Origin: Candidatus Latescibacterota bacterium
Lineage (GTDB): Bacteria > Latescibacterota > 4484-107 > B68-G9
DNA length: 5,685 bases
Direction of reading: 5' to 3'
Assembly (NCBI GenBank): GCA_012961755.1
Contig: DTYS01000104.1
Coordinates: 1 to 5,685, forward strand
Shown: piece by piece, positions 4,770-5,685 of the stretch
How positions within the stretch are numbered: the first letter of the stretch is position 1
Layout of the letters: each line of letters opens with the position of its first letter
Notes under the pieces: generated by a model
Databases searched by the model: none
What the model was told of the DNA's origin: nothing
What the model saw: only the letters and a program-made list of their open reading frames with translations
Position numbers and translations under genes: made by a program

Positions 4770-5685
4770 GAAGCTTCAGGAGTGAGGAGGTAGAGGAGCT
4801 CGTGGAGGTCTGGAACCGGAGCCTGACCGCCGACCCCATCTCCCCGGAGAGGCTTGAGGCTAGGGTGCTCCTGGACCCCAACTTCAGGGAGGAGTTATGC
4901 CCCGTGGCCCGGGAGGGGGGGAAGTTGGTAGGGTTCGTCCTGGGGATATTTGGAGAGGGGTTCCACTTCCCGGACGGGCCCTCCGGGAAGAGGGCGTGGA
5001 TCTTGGCCGTGGCCGTGGACCCCGAACACAGGGGGAAGGGCGTAGGCTCCGAACTTCTGAGGGAGGTCGAGAGGAGGTTCAAGGACGCGGGGATGAAGGA
5101 CATATGGATTTCCTCCTATCCTACGGCCTACATAGTCCCCGGAGTGGACGAGGCCGCCTACCCCGAGGGCATGAGGTTCCTCAGGGCGAGGGGCTACAGG
5201 GTAGTCTCCCAGGCCATATCCATGGATGCGTCCATCTGGCCTCCCGAGCTGCCGGAATGGGTCTCGGAGAGGGAGGAGAGGCTCTCGTCCCAGGGCATAC
5301 ACTTCCTGAGCTATATCCCCCGCCTGCTTTCCGCCTTCAGGAGGTTCCTCCGTTCCCACGTCCAGTGGGACTGGGAGTGGCTCGCCCTCAGGAACCTCTC
5401 TAGGGTCCACGAAGGCACGTTCTCCCCGGACCAGTTCATCCTGGCAGTCAAGGGGGAGGAGGTCGTGGGATACTGCCAGTACGAAGGGGAGCACTTCGGA
5501 CCCTTCGGCGTGGCCGAGGGGTTCAGGGGGATGGGGATAGGTAGCGTGCTCCTGGGCAGGGCCCTCATCTCCATGATGAGTAAGGGCCTCCACAACGCCT
5601 GGGTGCTCTGGACCGGGGGAGATGCCGCGAGGCTCTACAGCAGGTTCGGGTTCAGGGAGAGCAGGAGGTTTTCCATCCTTTACAA
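4760..5685 (+). CDS. Tandem-GNAT N-acetyltransferase, 3' end cut by window
   Basis: Open from ATG 4760 to the window end (308 full codons plus two bases), with GGAGG at 4751-4755 four bases before the start. Two GNAT domains are seen. The first spans about 1-155, with acetyl-CoA motif AVAVDPEHRGKGVGSELL at 83-100 (pyrophosphate loop RGKGVG). The second spans about 205-308, with an EGEHFGPFGV segment at 242-251, FRGMGIGSVLLGRAL at 255-269, and the closing LYSRFGF at 292-298. The linker contains YIVPGVD at 124-130 and a tryptophan-rich segment near 203-207. Both CoA loops look intact, so both domains could bind acyl-CoA. The second domain has almost reached its expected end, so only a few residues are missing. 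The acceptor is unknown; two-domain GNATs of this style may act on small molecules such as amino sugars. The start overlaps the preceding gene by 10 bases, implying co-translation. Confidence 0.9.
   Translation, partial: MQIGSFRSEEVEELVEVWNRSLTADPISPERLEARVLLDPNFREELCPVAREGGKLVGFVLGIFGEGFHFPDGPSGKRAWILAVAVDPEHRGKGVGSELLREVERRFKDAGMKDIWISSYPTAYIVPGVDEAAYPEGMRFLRARGYRVVSQAISMDASIWPPELPEWVSEREERLSSQGIHFLSYIPRLLSAFRRFLRSHVQWDWEWLALRNLSRVHEGTFSPDQFILAVKGEEVVGYCQYEGEHFGPFGVAEGFRGMGIGSVLLGRALISMMSKGLHNAWVLWTGGDAARLYSRFGFRESRRFSILY

Noticed and set aside
4897..5403. 168-codon plus-strand open frame inside the acetyltransferase
   Set aside because: It is Gly/Arg/Pro rich without motifs, while the overlapping frame encodes two clear GNAT domains.

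Overview
The window is a dense, single-strand block of eight genes, all on the + strand; the first and last run off the edges. Base composition is strongly G+C rich. Arginine is written mostly as AGG and isoleucine mostly as ATA, and the coding strand is purine-loaded. Genes overlap or abut, with clear GGAGG-type ribosome binding sites. This looks like a thermophile with a compact genome. I lean towards an archaeon, because of the AGG/ATA usage and a TATA-like element ahead of birA. The birA-coaX pair is a bacterial-style arrangement, so a deep-branching thermophilic bacterium is not excluded.

Region 1 (1-2026) is a molybdenum cofactor (Moco) cluster. It holds the 3' two thirds of moaA (GTP 3',8-cyclase), moaC (cyclic pyranopterin monophosphate synthase), a stand-alone MOSC domain protein, and a MogA/MoaB-family protein. 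The genes are joined by a 0-nt junction, an 11-nt overlap and a 32-nt overlap. MoaA and MoaC carry out the first two steps from GTP to cPMP. The MogA-family protein acts late, adenylylating molybdopterin before metal insertion. The MOSC protein probably handles sulfur or Moco transfer. MoaD, MoaE and MoeA are not in view.

Region 2 (2027-2069) is the only real intergenic gap, 43 bp. It holds a TATA-like element about 22 bp before the birA ATG, overlapped by a small inverted repeat and GGGAT repeats. This is a plausible start of a second transcript, perhaps leaderless.

Region 3 (2070-5685) starts with birA (biotin-protein ligase without the DNA-binding domain and apparently without the usual C-terminal domain), followed with an overlap by coaX (type III pantothenate kinase, GTG start). 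An ATGA overlap leads to a 485-residue protein of uncertain function, with a beta-rich N-terminal half and a C-terminal half that resembles a degenerate PHP/CehA-like domain. A 10-nt overlap then leads to a tandem-GNAT acetyltransferase cut by the window end only a few residues before its expected C-terminus. CoaX makes a CoA precursor, BirA loads biotin on acyl-CoA carboxylases, and GNAT enzymes use acyl-CoA, so a loose CoA theme runs through this operon. The role of the 485-residue protein and its acetyltransferase partner is the main unknown.

No tRNA, rRNA, CRISPR array, insertion sequence or convincing terminator was seen.
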